Below are positions 29,503 to 38,540 of a DNA stretch of 57,397 nt, piece by piece. Position 1 is the first letter of the stretch, and every line of letters starts with the position of its first letter. Both the position numbers and the translations under genes were made by a program. The notes below the pieces were generated by a model. That model was not told where the DNA came from. It did no database searches and was given only the letters and a program-made list of their open reading frames with translations. Source of the DNA: Alphaproteobacteria bacterium (GTDB lineage: Bacteria; Pseudomonadota; Alphaproteobacteria; Micropepsales; Micropepsaceae); NCBI GenBank assembly GCA_025361185.1, contig JANYAR010000121.1:1-57397 (forward strand), written 5' to 3'.

Positions 29503-31734
29503 TCAGCGCTTTTTGCCTCGGAATCGGTCCTTGCCGGGGCGTTTTCCCGGCTTGCCGCTGTGGGGTTTGCCGCCTGGCCGGGGCGCGGCCCCGCTTGCAT
29601 CGACAAGCGCAAATCTCAGGCCCCCCGTCAGGGGGGCGGCTTCCAGCAGCTTCACTGCCAGCACATTGCCCATGCCGTAACTGACGCGGCTGCGGCTTCC
29701 CACCAGGGCGTGGCGCTTTTCATCGTGGTGGAAGAAGTCCGCGCCCAGGCTGCGGATAGGGATCAGTCCTTCCGCCCCCGATTCCGCCAGCCGTACAAAC
29801 AGGCCGAATCGGGTGACGCCGGTGACCCTTGCATCGAAGGTCTGGCCGATGCGGTCTTCCATGAAGGCGGCGACATAGCGGTCGGTGGAATCGCGCTCCG
29901 CCGCCATCGCCCGGCGCTCGGTCATGGTGATGTGTTCGGCGACCGAGCCCAGCCCGGTCATTTCGCGGTCGGTGAGGCCGTCTTCGCCCAAGGCAAAAGA
30001 CCGGATCAGGGCGCGATGCACGATCAGATCGGCATAGCGGCGGATGGGCGAGGTGAAGTGGGCATACTTGGCCAGGTTCAAGCCGAAATGGCCGATATTG
30101 GCGGGGTCATAGATCGCTTGCGCCTGGGAGCGCAGCACCACGTCGTTCATAACTGCTTCGTGCGGGCTGCCTTTGGCGCCCGCCAGAATGCGGTTGAAGG
30201 TGCCGGGCTGCACCACCTGTCCCTTGGCGAAGCTGATGTTGAGGGTGCGCAGGAAGTCCGAGAAGGCGAACAATTTTTCCTTCGACGGCGTGTCGTGCAC
30301 GCGATAGATCAAGGGCGTCTTCGCCTTTTCCAAGGCCTCGGCCGCCGCGACATTGGCCAGCACCATGAACTCTTCGATCAGTTTCATGGATTCCAGCCGC
30401 TCGCGATAGGCGATGGAGGCAACCTTGCCGTCGGCGCCAAGGATCGCGCGGCGCTCGGGTAGGTCCAGATCTAAGGGATCGCGCTTGCCGCGCGCGACGG
30501 TGAGGGATTGGTAGGCGTCCCACACATCGGCCAGCGTCTTCTTCACCGTCTCCGTCATCCCGGCATGGGGATCTTTATCGAAGGCGGCCTGCGCCTGGGC
30601 GTAAGTGAGCCGCGCCGCCGAACGCATCACCGCACGCAGGAAGGTGTGGCTTTTCTTGTGGCCATGGCGGTCGAACACCATGCGCGCCACAAGACAGGGC
30701 CGGTCGACACCTTCCTTCAGCGAACACAGATCGGCCGAAAGTTCCTCCGGCAGCATCGGCACCACCCGGTCGGGAAAATAGGCGCTGTTGCCGCGTTTCA
30801 AGGCTTCCTTGTCCAGCGCCGAGCCGGCGGTGACGTAATGGGCGACATCGGCGATGGCGACCAGCATGATATGGCCGCCGGGGTTTGCGGCATCCTCATC
30901 GGGGCCCGCCCATACCGCGTCGTCGTGATCGCGAGCGTCGGGCGGATCGATGGTGACCAGCGGCACGGCGCGCAGGTCGGTGCGTCCACGCGCATCAATG
31001 GGTTTGGCAGCCTTGGCTTCATCAATCACAGCCTTGGGAAATTCGGTGGGAATGCCGTGATCGTGGATCGCGATCAGGCTGATGGTCTTGGGACTGTCCA
31101 TGCTGCCGATGCGCTCGACCACCTTGACGCGGGAGAAACCCGCGATGCGCCCCGGTTTGGGCTCCGCGGCGACCAGCTCATTGTGCTTGGCGCCGCCCAA
31201 GTCGGATTTGTCCAGCGCATATTCGGTGCGCTCTTTCTTGTTGATGGGCACGAGCCGCCAGCCGGTGGCGGGCGCGTCGCGCAGCACGCCGATCAGCCGT
31301 GTTTCTGTCTCGCGTTCCAGCCGGCGGACGATGCGGGCTTCGTAACTCTCACCGCGCTTTTCCAGTTTTGCCAGCAGCCGGTCGCCCGGCCCCGGCGCGC
31401 CGCCTTCCTTGGGCGGAATGAGATAGATGACCGGCGGGGTTTCATTGCCGGTCCAGTCCAGCGGCCGGGCCAGAGTCTCGCCATCGCCGTCCGTGCCGGT
31501 GACCTCGACGATGCCCACCTCCGGCAATTCGCCGCGCTTGGCAAAGCCGCGCTTGGGGGAGCCTTCGATCGCTCCTTCGGCCTGCAATTCCTTGAGAATG
31601 CGCTTGAGAAGGATTCGGTCGGAGCCTTTCAGGCTCAGTTTCCTGGCCAGGTCGCGCTTGTTGGCGCCCGATGCCAGCAGTTCGAGCACGCGCGCCTTAT
31701 CCAGGGCGCGCGTGTTCTTTGGAGTATTCTTCAA
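29503..31734 (-). CDS. rnr: ribonuclease R
   Basis: A 3'-5' exoribonuclease that degrades structured RNA and works with SmpB-tmRNA (smpB is at 50025). The 743-residue protein has an N-terminal winged-helix region, cold-shock domains, and the RNB catalytic core with metal-binding aspartates (VTIDPPDARDHDDAVW). A C-terminal S1 domain precedes a basic Gly/Pro/Lys tail. The start is TTG 31734, 6 bp after the topA stop with AGGA upstream; no ATG fits the N-terminus. Confidence 0.95.
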   Translation of the reverse strand: MKNTPKNTRALDKARVLELLASGANKRDLARKLSLKGSDRILLKRILKELQAEGAIEGSPKRGFAKRGELPEVGIVEVTGTDGDGETLARPLDWTGNETPPVIYLIPPKEGGAPGPGDRLLAKLEKRGESYEARIVRRLERETETRLIGVLRDAPATGWRLVPINKKERTEYALDKSDLGGAKHNELVAAEPKPGRIAGFSRVKVVERIGSMDSPKTISLIAIHDHGIPTEFPKAVIDEAKAAKPIDARGRTDLRAVPLVTIDPPDARDHDDAVWAGPDEDAANPGGHIMLVAIADVAHYVTAGSALDKEALKRGNSAYFPDRVVPMLPEELSADLCSLKEGVDRPCLVARMVFDRHGHKKSHTFLRAVMRSAARLTYAQAQAAFDKDPHAGMTETVKKTLADVWDAYQSLTVARGKRDPLDLDLPERRAILGADGKVASIAYRERLESMKLIEEFMVLANVAAAEALEKAKTPLIYRVHDTPSKEKLFAFSDFLRTLNISFAKGQVVQPGTFNRILAGAKGSPHEAVMNDVVLRSQAQAIYDPANIGHFGLNLAKYAHFTSPIRRYADLIVHRALIRSFALGEDGLTDREMTGLGSVAEHITMTERRAMAAERDSTDRYVAAFMEDRIGQTFDARVTGVTRFGLFVRLAESGAEGLIPIRSLGADFFHHDEKRHALVGSRSRVSYGMGNVLAVKLLEAAPLTGGLRFALVDASGAAPRPGGKPHSGKPGKRPGKDRFRGKKR

Positions 31735-31740
31735 TGGGTC

Positions 31741-34449
31741 CTATTCGCCTGCCATCTCGGGCAATTTGGCCTTCGACTTGCCGGTGCTCTGAACTTTTCC
31801 AGGGACTACGGGCTTGGCAGCTTTCTTTTTGCTTGTGGTTGATTTGGCTTTCGCCGCAGCGGCTTTCTTGGCCGCGCCGTTGGTTTTTTCAGGTGTCGCA
31901 GCCTTCTTTGCCGCCTTATTTTCACTCTTTGGCGCTTTCGCAACCTTGGCGGGCTTTTTCTTCTTGCCGCCTTTTGCCGCGCGTTCGGCAATCAGCGCCA
32001 GCGCCTGTTCCATGGTCACTGCATCCGGCTCGGTGCCTTCCGGCAAAGTGGCATTGGTTTCGCCGTCGCTGACATAGGGACCGAATTTGCCTTTCAGCAC
32101 CTTGATCGGCTTGCCATCGGGTGCCGCACCCAGATCCTTCAAGGTCTGCGCGCCGCGCCGGCCTGGGCCCTTGGCCTTCTTTTCGGCCAGCAGGGTGACG
32201 GCGTGGTTGAGTCCGATCTCGAACACGTCTTCCGGGGAGTCCAGAGACGCATAGAGGCCGTTATGGGCCACATAAGGTCCAAAGCGCCCGAAATTGGCGG
32301 TGATCTTCTTGCCGTCTTCGGGATGCTCCCCAACTTCGCGCGGCAGGGATAACAGCTTGATCGCCAGCTCCAGATCCACGTCGGCCTTGTCGGTGCCCTT
32401 TGGCAACCCGCTGCGCTTGGGCTTGTCGCCTTCGCCCAGTTGCACATAAGGCCCGAAGCGCCCCGTGCGCAGGGTGATCTTGTCCTCGGTGCCCGGAAAC
32501 AGGCCGATGTCCACCGGACCGGCATCGCCTTCGCCCGGCTTGGCGCCGATCTGGCGGGTAAATTTGCACTCCGGGTAATTGGTGCAGCCGACAAAGGCGC
32601 CGAAGCGGCCCAGCTTGAGATTCAGGCGGCCGTTTTCGCAGGACGGACATTTGCGCGGATCGGTGCCTACTTCGCCGTCCGGGAAGATGTGCGGCGACAG
32701 CACCTTGTCCAGCTCGTCGATGACATCGCGAATCTTCAGGTCCTTGGTCTCGGCCACCGTGGCCGAGAAGTCCTTCCAGAAATCGCGCAACAGTTGTTTC
32801 CAGTCCAGTTTGCCGTCGGAAACCTCGTCCAGCTTTTCCTCCAGGTCGGCCGTGAAGTCATAGGCGACATAGCGGTGGAAGAAGCTGTTGAGAAAGGTGG
32901 TGACCAGGCGGCCCTTGTCTTCGGGAATGAAGCGCTGGCGGTCCATGCGCACATAAGCGCGGTCACGCAAGGTCGAAATGATCGAGGCATAGGTGGAGGG
33001 GCGCCCGATGCCCAGCTCTTCCAGCTTCTTGACCAGGCTGGCTTCCGAATAGCGCGGCGGCGGCTCGGTGAAGTGCTGCGCCGGATTGATGGTTTCGACC
33101 TTGGTCTTGTCGCCGGCCGCGACCTTGGGCAGCCGTGAACCGTCTTCGTCCGACTCGTCGTCCTGGCCTTCCAGATAGAGGGTGAGGAATCCGTCGAACA
33201 GAGTGACGGTGCCGGTGGCGCGCAGGGTGATCTTCTTGTCGGACGACACCACATCCACGGTGGTGCGTTCCTGCTGCGCCGATTCCATCTGGCTGGCGAC
33301 GGCGCGCTTCCAGATCAGTTCATAAAGCTTGGCGGCGTCACCATCGATATAGCGCGCGACTTCTTCGGGGGTGCGGGCAAAGCTTGTGGGGCGCACCGCC
33401 TCATGGGCTTCCTGGGCGGTGGTGTTGTTGTTGGCATAGACCCGTGCGCTGGGAGGTACATATTTGGCGCCATAATTCTTGCCGATGACCTCGCGGGCTT
33501 CGGTGAGCGCTTCGGCTACCATGGTGATGCCGTCGGTTCGCATATAGGTGATCAGGCCGGTGGTATCGCCGCCGATCTCCACGCCCTCATACAGGCCTTG
33601 CGCGACCTGCATGGTGCGCTTGGCATTGAAGCCCAGTTTGCGGCTGGCCTCCTGCTGCAGGGTGGAAGTCTTGAAGGGCGGCGAGGGATTGCGCTTGACC
33701 GGATTGGCTTCGACGCTGGCGACGCTGAATGTCTGTGCTGTAATCGCGGCGAGTGCGCGGTCGGCATCGGCCTGGTTGGCCAGCGACATCTTTTCGATTT
33801 TTTTGCCGTCCAGCTGGATCAGCCGGGCGGCGAAATTGCCCGAGGCCGCCACGAGATCGGCATCGATGCTCCAATATTCCTGCGCCCGGAAGGCTTCGAT
33901 TTCCTGTTCGCGCTCCACTACCAGGCGCAATGCCACGCTTTGCACCCGGCCGGCCGAGCGCGCGCCCGGCAATTTGCGCCACAACACCGGCGAGAGGGTG
34001 AAACCCACCAGATAGTCCAGGGCACGGCGCGCCAGATAGGCGTCGACCAGCTCCTTGTTCAGTTCGCGCGGATGGGCGATCGCTTCCATGATCGCCGACT
34101 TGGTGACGGCGTTGAACGCCACCCGCTCGACGGGGATCTTGCCCAGGACCTTCTTTTCCTTGAGCACTTCCAGAATGTGCCAGCTGATGGCTTCGCCCTC
34201 GCGGTCGGGGTCGGTGGCCAGGATCAGCTTGTCGGCGCCTTTCATGGCGGCCGCGATGTCCTTGATCTTGGATGCAGCGCGGGCGTCGATATCCCAGGTC
34301 ATGGCGAAATCGTCGTCCGGCTTCACCGAGCCGTCCTTGGAGGGCAGGTCGCGGATATGCCCGAAGCTGGCCAGCACTTTATAGTCGCTGCCCAGGTACT
34401 TATTGATGGCTTTGACCTTGCCGGGGGACTCGACGATCAGAACATTCAT
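31741..34449 (-). CDS. topA: DNA topoisomerase I
   Basis: A type IA enzyme that relaxes negative supercoils. The 902-residue protein has the TOPRIM start MNVLIVESPGKVKAI and DPDREGEAISWH, with the catalytic Tyr302 in GLITYMRTDG. A C4 zinc-ribbon segment (CPSCENGR with GCTNYPEC) follows, then several topoisomerase C-terminal repeats. The last 70 residues are a Lys/Ala-rich tail typical of alphaproteobacterial TopA. It is coupled to rnr downstream. Confidence 0.97.
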   Translation of the reverse strand: MNVLIVESPGKVKAINKYLGSDYKVLASFGHIRDLPSKDGSVKPDDDFAMTWDIDARAASKIKDIAAAMKGADKLILATDPDREGEAISWHILEVLKEKKVLGKIPVERVAFNAVTKSAIMEAIAHPRELNKELVDAYLARRALDYLVGFTLSPVLWRKLPGARSAGRVQSVALRLVVEREQEIEAFRAQEYWSIDADLVAASGNFAARLIQLDGKKIEKMSLANQADADRALAAITAQTFSVASVEANPVKRNPSPPFKTSTLQQEASRKLGFNAKRTMQVAQGLYEGVEIGGDTTGLITYMRTDGITMVAEALTEAREVIGKNYGAKYVPPSARVYANNNTTAQEAHEAVRPTSFARTPEEVARYIDGDAAKLYELIWKRAVASQMESAQQERTTVDVVSSDKKITLRATGTVTLFDGFLTLYLEGQDDESDEDGSRLPKVAAGDKTKVETINPAQHFTEPPPRYSEASLVKKLEELGIGRPSTYASIISTLRDRAYVRMDRQRFIPEDKGRLVTTFLNSFFHRYVAYDFTADLEEKLDEVSDGKLDWKQLLRDFWKDFSATVAETKDLKIRDVIDELDKVLSPHIFPDGEVGTDPRKCPSCENGRLNLKLGRFGAFVGCTNYPECKFTRQIGAKPGEGDAGPVDIGLFPGTEDKITLRTGRFGPYVQLGEGDKPKRSGLPKGTDKADVDLELAIKLLSLPREVGEHPEDGKKITANFGRFGPYVAHNGLYASLDSPEDVFEIGLNHAVTLLAEKKAKGPGRRGAQTLKDLGAAPDGKPIKVLKGKFGPYVSDGETNATLPEGTEPDAVTMEQALALIAERAAKGGKKKKPAKVAKAPKSENKAAKKAATPEKTNGAAKKAAAAKAKSTTSKKKAAKPVVPGKVQSTGKSKAKLPEMAGE

Positions 34450-34773
34450 CTAGGAAACAGAACCTAATTGGGGGGTGAGAAGGGGCTTATCTGGGGTCGC
34501 AGGCGCAATCTGCAAGGTCATGGCCAAGGTCATGGGTGGTACCGGTCCGGCAAAGGGGCGGGACACTGGCCCCCGCCACAGCCGCCTGTCAACGCCGGAT
34601 AGGCGGGGCTGTTATAACCTTCAGTTGCAATTTGCCGTTCAAATCCCATTGGACATAACCACAGGTTGTGAAATTTCGGCTCTCTTCCTATGGTAAAGCG
34701 CCAAATTCTTACGAAATGATGATGATGGCGCGGGGAAATTGGCCGCGTCCGCCGCAGAACACACGGCATCCCT

Positions 34774-34794
34774 CTGATTTCTCACGGAAATCAG
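34774..34794. repeat. inverted repeat, hairpin
   Basis: Arms CTGATTTC and GAAATCAG flank TCACG. On the plus strand a T8 run lies about 12 bases later, too far for a standard terminator. Confidence 0.5.
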
Positions 34795-34828
34795 GTTCGC
34801 CCGCGCTTTTTTTGGGGAAATCGCTAGG

Positions 34829-34854
34829 GGCCCCGGGACCTGGGTCCCGGGGCC
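34829..34854. repeat. very strong GC inverted repeat after satP
   Basis: Arms GGCCCCGGGACC and GGTCCCGGGGCC are perfect complements around two bases. It lies 7 bp after the satP stop, so it probably forms a 3' hairpin of that mRNA. No U-run follows on the minus strand. Confidence 0.6.
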
Positions 34855-34861
34855 AAAGCGC

Positions 34862-35431
34862 CTAACGGCTGCCGACGGGAACCACTTCGCGGCCATAGGT
34901 GGCGTTGGTGACAAGGGCAAAACTGCCATACATGGCCAGCGCCCCGCAGAGGAGGCCGACCCAGCCGCCCGCCTTGTGAAGCATCGCATCGCCCAGGATC
35001 GCACCGCCGCCCAGCAGGAAGAAGGCAATCCACAGGGTCAGGAAAATACCGAACAGCAGCCGCGACAGGCGGAAGGTCGAAACCCAGAGACCCAGGGTGA
35101 ACACGCCCCACAGCAGCAGGCACTCACCGATGGCGCTGCCCGCGCCGGAAAGGTCCAGCACGTGATTGTTGCCCAACAGGATCAGCAATGCGAACCACCA
35201 CCAGAAGGCGCCATAGCTGGTGAAGGCGGTGGCGCCGAAGACATTGCCGGTCTTGAATTCCATGATGCCGGCGATGATCTGCGCCGTGCCGCCGAACGCC
35301 ATCGCCAAGGGTATCACCACTGGTTCGCCGGCCACGGGCAACAGGCCCGCATTGATGCTGCTTAATAGAACGGTTGTAAGCCCGAAGCCCATCAGCCCCA
35401 GAGGGGCGGGGTTTGCTGTTGTGTCTGCCAA
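34862..35431 (-). CDS. satP: acetate/succinate uptake transporter, GPR1/FUN34/YaaH family
   Basis: A 189-residue inner-membrane protein with six hydrophobic helices. The family signature NPAPLGLMGFGLTT is at 7-20. SatP-type proteins import acetate and succinate with protons or as channels. The gene sits between topA and dprA, which are adjacent in many relatives, so it may be an insertion into a conserved block. It is followed by a strong hairpin and is probably its own transcription unit. Confidence 0.9.
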   Translation of the reverse strand: MADTTANPAPLGLMGFGLTTVLLSSINAGLLPVAGEPVVIPLAMAFGGTAQIIAGIMEFKTGNVFGATAFTSYGAFWWWFALLILLGNNHVLDLSGAGSAIGECLLLWGVFTLGLWVSTFRLSRLLFGIFLTLWIAFFLLGGGAILGDAMLHKAGGWVGLLCGALAMYGSFALVTNATYGREVVPVGSR

Positions 35432-35477
35432 GTATGCCTCCCAGTTCTTGTTTTTGTGGAAGAAGCCTACCCGTCTT

Positions 35478-36566
35478 TCAACGCCAGCACACCCGATTCC
35501 CCGGCTGGCGGGCGCAGCGTCCGGCCAGTTCCAGCTCCAGGATCACGGTCAGGACGGCGGCGGCGGGCGCGCCGATTTGCCGGATCAGCTCGTCGATTTC
35601 CACAGGGGCAGGCCCCAAGGCCTCCTCGACGGCGGCGCGAATGCGGTCCGCCTCTGCGTCCGATGCACCGGCGCGAGGCGGAGGTGGCGCTTCCGGCTCA
35701 GCAAAGCCTGCACCCAACATGGGTGACAATACGGCCAAGATATCCTGGGCGCTTTCGGTGAGGGTGGCGCCTTCGCGGATCAGCCGGTTGGCGCCCTTCG
35801 CGCGCGGATCCAGCGGCGAGCCCGGCACGGCGAAAACCTCGCGCCCTTGATCCAGAGCGCACTCAGCGGTGATCAGCGAGCCGGATTTTTCCGCCGCTTC
35901 CACCACCACCACGCCGCGCGCCACCCCTGAGATGATGCGGTTGCGGCGGGGAAAATGACGGGCCTGGGGTGCTTCGCCCAGGGGCATCTCCGAAATGATC
36001 GCGCCCTGGTTTTTGATCGCGGCATAGAGCTTTTCGTTTTCGGGCGGATAGATCACGTCCACCCCGCCGGCCACCACCGCCACAGTCCCCACCGCCAGGG
36101 CCGCGTCATGGGCGGATGCGTCGATGCCGCGCGCCATCCCCGACACCACCACCAGCCCGGCAAAACCGAGCTCGCGCGCCAGCGTATCGGCGAATTTGCG
36201 TGCCAAGGCGGATGCGTTGCGCGCGCCCACGATGGCGATCATTTCCTTCTGCAGCAGATGGGGGTGACCCAGCACGCTGAGAACCGGCGGTGGCGCTTCC
36301 AGCGCCGCCAACCCGCGCGGATAGTCGGGCTCGCAGGAGGCGATCACGCGTCCACCCAGCTTTGTCAGCGCGTCAAGCTCGCGCGCGGCTTCGTCCGCGC
36401 CGGGCAGAACAAAATTCTTGGCTCCGCCGCGCTGCGCCAGGCGGGGCAGTTCTTCAAGCGCCGCGGCGGCCGAGCCGAAGCGCGCCAGCAGATTGCGGAA
36501 GGTGACGGGACCGACATTTTCGGTGCGCGCCAGTCTGAGCCAGGCGCGGCGCTCGTTATCCTGCAC
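35478..36566 (-). CDS. dprA: DNA-processing protein DprA
   Basis: It protects incoming single-stranded DNA during natural transformation and loads RecA. The 362-residue protein has an N-terminal helical domain and the Rossmann core with GARNASALARKF, VSGMARGIDASAHDAAL and VAGGVDVIYPPEN. A C-terminal winged-helix segment follows (EIDELIRQIGAPAAAVLTVILELELAG). It overlaps plsY by 11 bases. Its presence shows a DNA-uptake protein but not competence by itself. Confidence 0.95.
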   Translation of the reverse strand: MQDNERRAWLRLARTENVGPVTFRNLLARFGSAAAALEELPRLAQRGGAKNFVLPGADEAARELDALTKLGGRVIASCEPDYPRGLAALEAPPPVLSVLGHPHLLQKEMIAIVGARNASALARKFADTLARELGFAGLVVVSGMARGIDASAHDAALAVGTVAVVAGGVDVIYPPENEKLYAAIKNQGAIISEMPLGEAPQARHFPRRNRIISGVARGVVVVEAAEKSGSLITAECALDQGREVFAVPGSPLDPRAKGANRLIREGATLTESAQDILAVLSPMLGAGFAEPEAPPPPRAGASDAEADRIRAAVEEALGPAPVEIDELIRQIGAPAAAVLTVILELELAGRCARQPGNRVCWR

Positions 36567-37179
36567 GGCTCTTGGCTCCGATGCGTGGTTCGGTGCCGTT
36601 GAGCAGCCGGCGGATATTGTCGCGATGCATATAATAAATGAGCGCGGACAGGATCAGCGCCAGCAAGGCGTACAACTCCTGATGCAGCAGCAGAAAATAG
36701 GCCGACGACAATGCGATGGCGATCAGGGCCGACAGCGAGGAGATGCGCCAGACCAGGGCCGCGCCCAGCCATGTCGCGGCGACCAGGGCGCCCACCGGCC
36801 AGTACAGGGCAAAGCAGACCCCTACGAACGTGGCCACGCCCTTGCCGCCCTTGAAGCGCAGCCAGACGGGAAACAGATGCCCCAGCACCGCGCCCAGCCC
36901 CGCCAGGACTTCGCTGTCGTAAAATAGAAAATAACGCGCCAGCAGCACCGCCGCTGCGCCCTTGGCGCCATCGCACAACAGAGTTGCAGCGGCCGCCCAC
37001 TTCTTGCCGGTGCGCAGTACATTGGTGGCGCCAATATTGCCCGAGCCGATCTTGCGCACATCGCCCGCGCCCGAGAGCCAAGTGAAGAACAGGCCGAACG
37101 GGATGGCGCCCAGCAGATAGCCCAGCGCCAGGCCAATGGCCATCCGGTCGAAATGAAAAGAAATCCCCACATCGGACAT
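36556..37179 (-). CDS. plsY: acyl-phosphate glycerol-3-phosphate acyltransferase PlsY
   Basis: The inner-membrane enzyme that makes lysophosphatidic acid, the first phospholipid step. The 207-residue protein has hydrophobic helices throughout and the three PlsY motifs: GSGNIGATNVLR, GHLFPVWLRFKGGKGVAT, and a C-terminal YYMHRDNIRRLLNGTEPRIG. The second ATG (MAIGLALGYLLG) is another possible start. It stands 33 bp after the pyrC-like gene. Confidence 0.95.
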   Translation of the reverse strand: MSDVGISFHFDRMAIGLALGYLLGAIPFGLFFTWLSGAGDVRKIGSGNIGATNVLRTGKKWAAAATLLCDGAKGAAAVLLARYFLFYDSEVLAGLGAVLGHLFPVWLRFKGGKGVATFVGVCFALYWPVGALVAATWLGAALVWRISSLSALIAIALSSAYFLLLHQELYALLALILSALIYYMHRDNIRRLLNGTEPRIGAKSRAG

Positions 37180-37212
37180 GATTGCGACGATGCCAGTCTT
37201 GATCGCGGAAAT

Positions 37213-38502
37213 CTACCTTGCGTCGAAGACGTTTGTGCCGCCGACAAAGGTGGCGCGCACCCGGCCCTGGAATTTGCGCCCGTCAAAGGCGGTGTTGCGG
37301 GAACGCGAATGCAGCTTTTCGGCGTCCACCACAAAGGGCTCGCCTTCGTCCAGCAGGATCAGGTCGGCGGGCGCACCCTTGGCCAAGGTGCCGCTCGCAA
37401 GCCCGAAAATACGCGCCGGGGCCGCCGTCATGGTCTTCAGCACATGGGGCAGGCTGGCCTGGCCGTTATGCACAAGCGACAGAGCGGCGGGCAGCAATGT
37501 TTCCAGTCCCACCGTGCCGGCGGCGGCGGTGGCGAAAGGCTGGCGCTTGGTATCGGCGCCCTGCGGTTCATGGCTGGAAACGATCACGTCGATGACGCCG
37601 CTGGCCACGCCTTCGGCCATGGCGGCGCGGTCGTCCTCGCTGCGCAGCGGCGGGCGGACCTTGCGGAAGGTGTAGTAAGAGCCGACATCCAGCTCGTTCA
37701 AAGTCAGATAATGGGCGGCCACGCCGCAGGTCACCTTCACACCGCGCGCCTTGGCGGCGGCAATCACCTCCAGGCTGGCGCGGGTGGAGATCTGGCCGAA
37801 ATGCACGCGCGCACCGGTCAATTCCACCAGCCTTATATCGCGTTCCACGATCATGGCCTCGGCAATGGCAGGAGAAGCGGGCAGGCCCAGACGGGTGGCG
37901 AATTCGCCTTCGGTGGCGCTGGCGTCTTTCACCAGCTCCGGATCTTCGGCATGACAGATCACAAGCGCATTAAAGGTCGCGGCATAGGACAAGGCCCGGC
38001 GCAGCACCCGCGCATTGGCGACGGAGCGGTCACCATCGGTAAATGCGACAGCGCCGGCTTCCTGAAGAAGTCCGATCTCGGTCATGGTCTCGCCCGCAAG
38101 GCCCTTGGTCAGGGCGGCGCAGGGCAGCACCCGCACTTTCGCGGTCGCCTGGGCGCGGCGCAGGAGGAAATCCACCAGCGAGGGCTCGTCGATCACCGGA
38201 TCGGTGTTGGGCATCACGATCATGGAGGTGACGCCGCCCACCGCCGCCGCCATGCTGGCCGATTCCAGGCTTTCGCGATGTTCCGCGCCCGGTTCTCCGG
38301 TGAAGACGCGGCAATCGATCAGGCCCGGCGCCAGCACCAGGCCCCGGCAGTCGATCACTTCTGGATCATGGGGCTCGGCGTCGTTGAACAGGCGCGGACC
38401 GACATCGGCGATGCGGCCATTTTCCACCAGCAAGCCACCCTTGACGTCCAAACCGGTGGCAGGATCGACCAGTCTTGCATTGCGGAAGGCGGTGCGCTTC
38501 AT
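37213..38502 (-). CDS. pyrC: dihydroorotase-like protein, probably non-catalytic (PyrC'/PyrX type)
   Basis: A 429-residue amidohydrolase-fold protein next to ATCase. Class I dihydroorotases have a DxHxHxREPG metal site; here it reads DCRVFTGEPG (63-72), with Arg65 and Phe67 in place of the His pair. The catalytic TDHAPH segment reads SSHEPQ (309-314), so the Asp is Ser310. These losses match the pseudo-dihydroorotases that form a complex with PyrB and stabilise it in Pseudomonas and many Alphaproteobacteria. A true dihydroorotase should be encoded elsewhere. Its start is set by three 14-bp repeats (38499-38540). Confidence 0.85.
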   Translation of the reverse strand: MKRTAFRNARLVDPATGLDVKGGLLVENGRIADVGPRLFNDAEPHDPEVIDCRGLVLAPGLIDCRVFTGEPGAEHRESLESASMAAAVGGVTSMIVMPNTDPVIDEPSLVDFLLRRAQATAKVRVLPCAALTKGLAGETMTEIGLLQEAGAVAFTDGDRSVANARVLRRALSYAATFNALVICHAEDPELVKDASATEGEFATRLGLPASPAIAEAMIVERDIRLVELTGARVHFGQISTRASLEVIAAAKARGVKVTCGVAAHYLTLNELDVGSYYTFRKVRPPLRSEDDRAAMAEGVASGVIDVIVSSHEPQGADTKRQPFATAAAGTVGLETLLPAALSLVHNGQASLPHVLKTMTAAPARIFGLASGTLAKGAPADLILLDEGEPFVVDAEKLHSRSRNTAFDGRKFQGRVRATFVGGTNVFDAR

Positions 38503-38540
38503 GCCAATCCCCTCATGCCAGTCCCCTCATGCCAGTCCCC
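38499..38540 (-). repeat. three tandem 14-bp copies at the pyrB/pyrC junction
   Basis: Read on the minus strand the units are GGGGACTGGCATGA, GGGGACTGGCATGA and GGGGATTGGCATGA. The first contains the pyrB stop TGA; the last contains the pyrC start ATG. Each unit carries its own ATG in a different frame. Removing two units would restore an ATGA stop/start overlap. Confidence 0.9.

Larger units (their letters stand above)
34450..34861. other. 412-bp gap without a recognisable gene, with hairpins
   Basis: I found no credible ORF here. The 79-residue frame on the minus strand (34530-34769) has no family pattern. Two strong inverted repeats occur (34774-34794 and 34829-34854). It should contain the topA promoter and the 3' end of satP transcripts, but I cannot place a good -35/-10 pair. 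Confidence 0.5.

Noticed and set aside
34530-34769. A 79-codon minus-strand frame in the topA-satP gap
   Set aside because: Low-complexity His and Gly runs, no ribosome-binding site and no recognisable fold.
34829-34854. Hairpin after satP as a rho-independent terminator
   Set aside because: The stem is perfect but no U tract follows on the minus strand; A residues occur there instead.
38499-38540. Tandem repeats as a CRISPR array
   Set aside because: The 14-bp units are directly adjacent without spacers and overlap a stop and a start codon.
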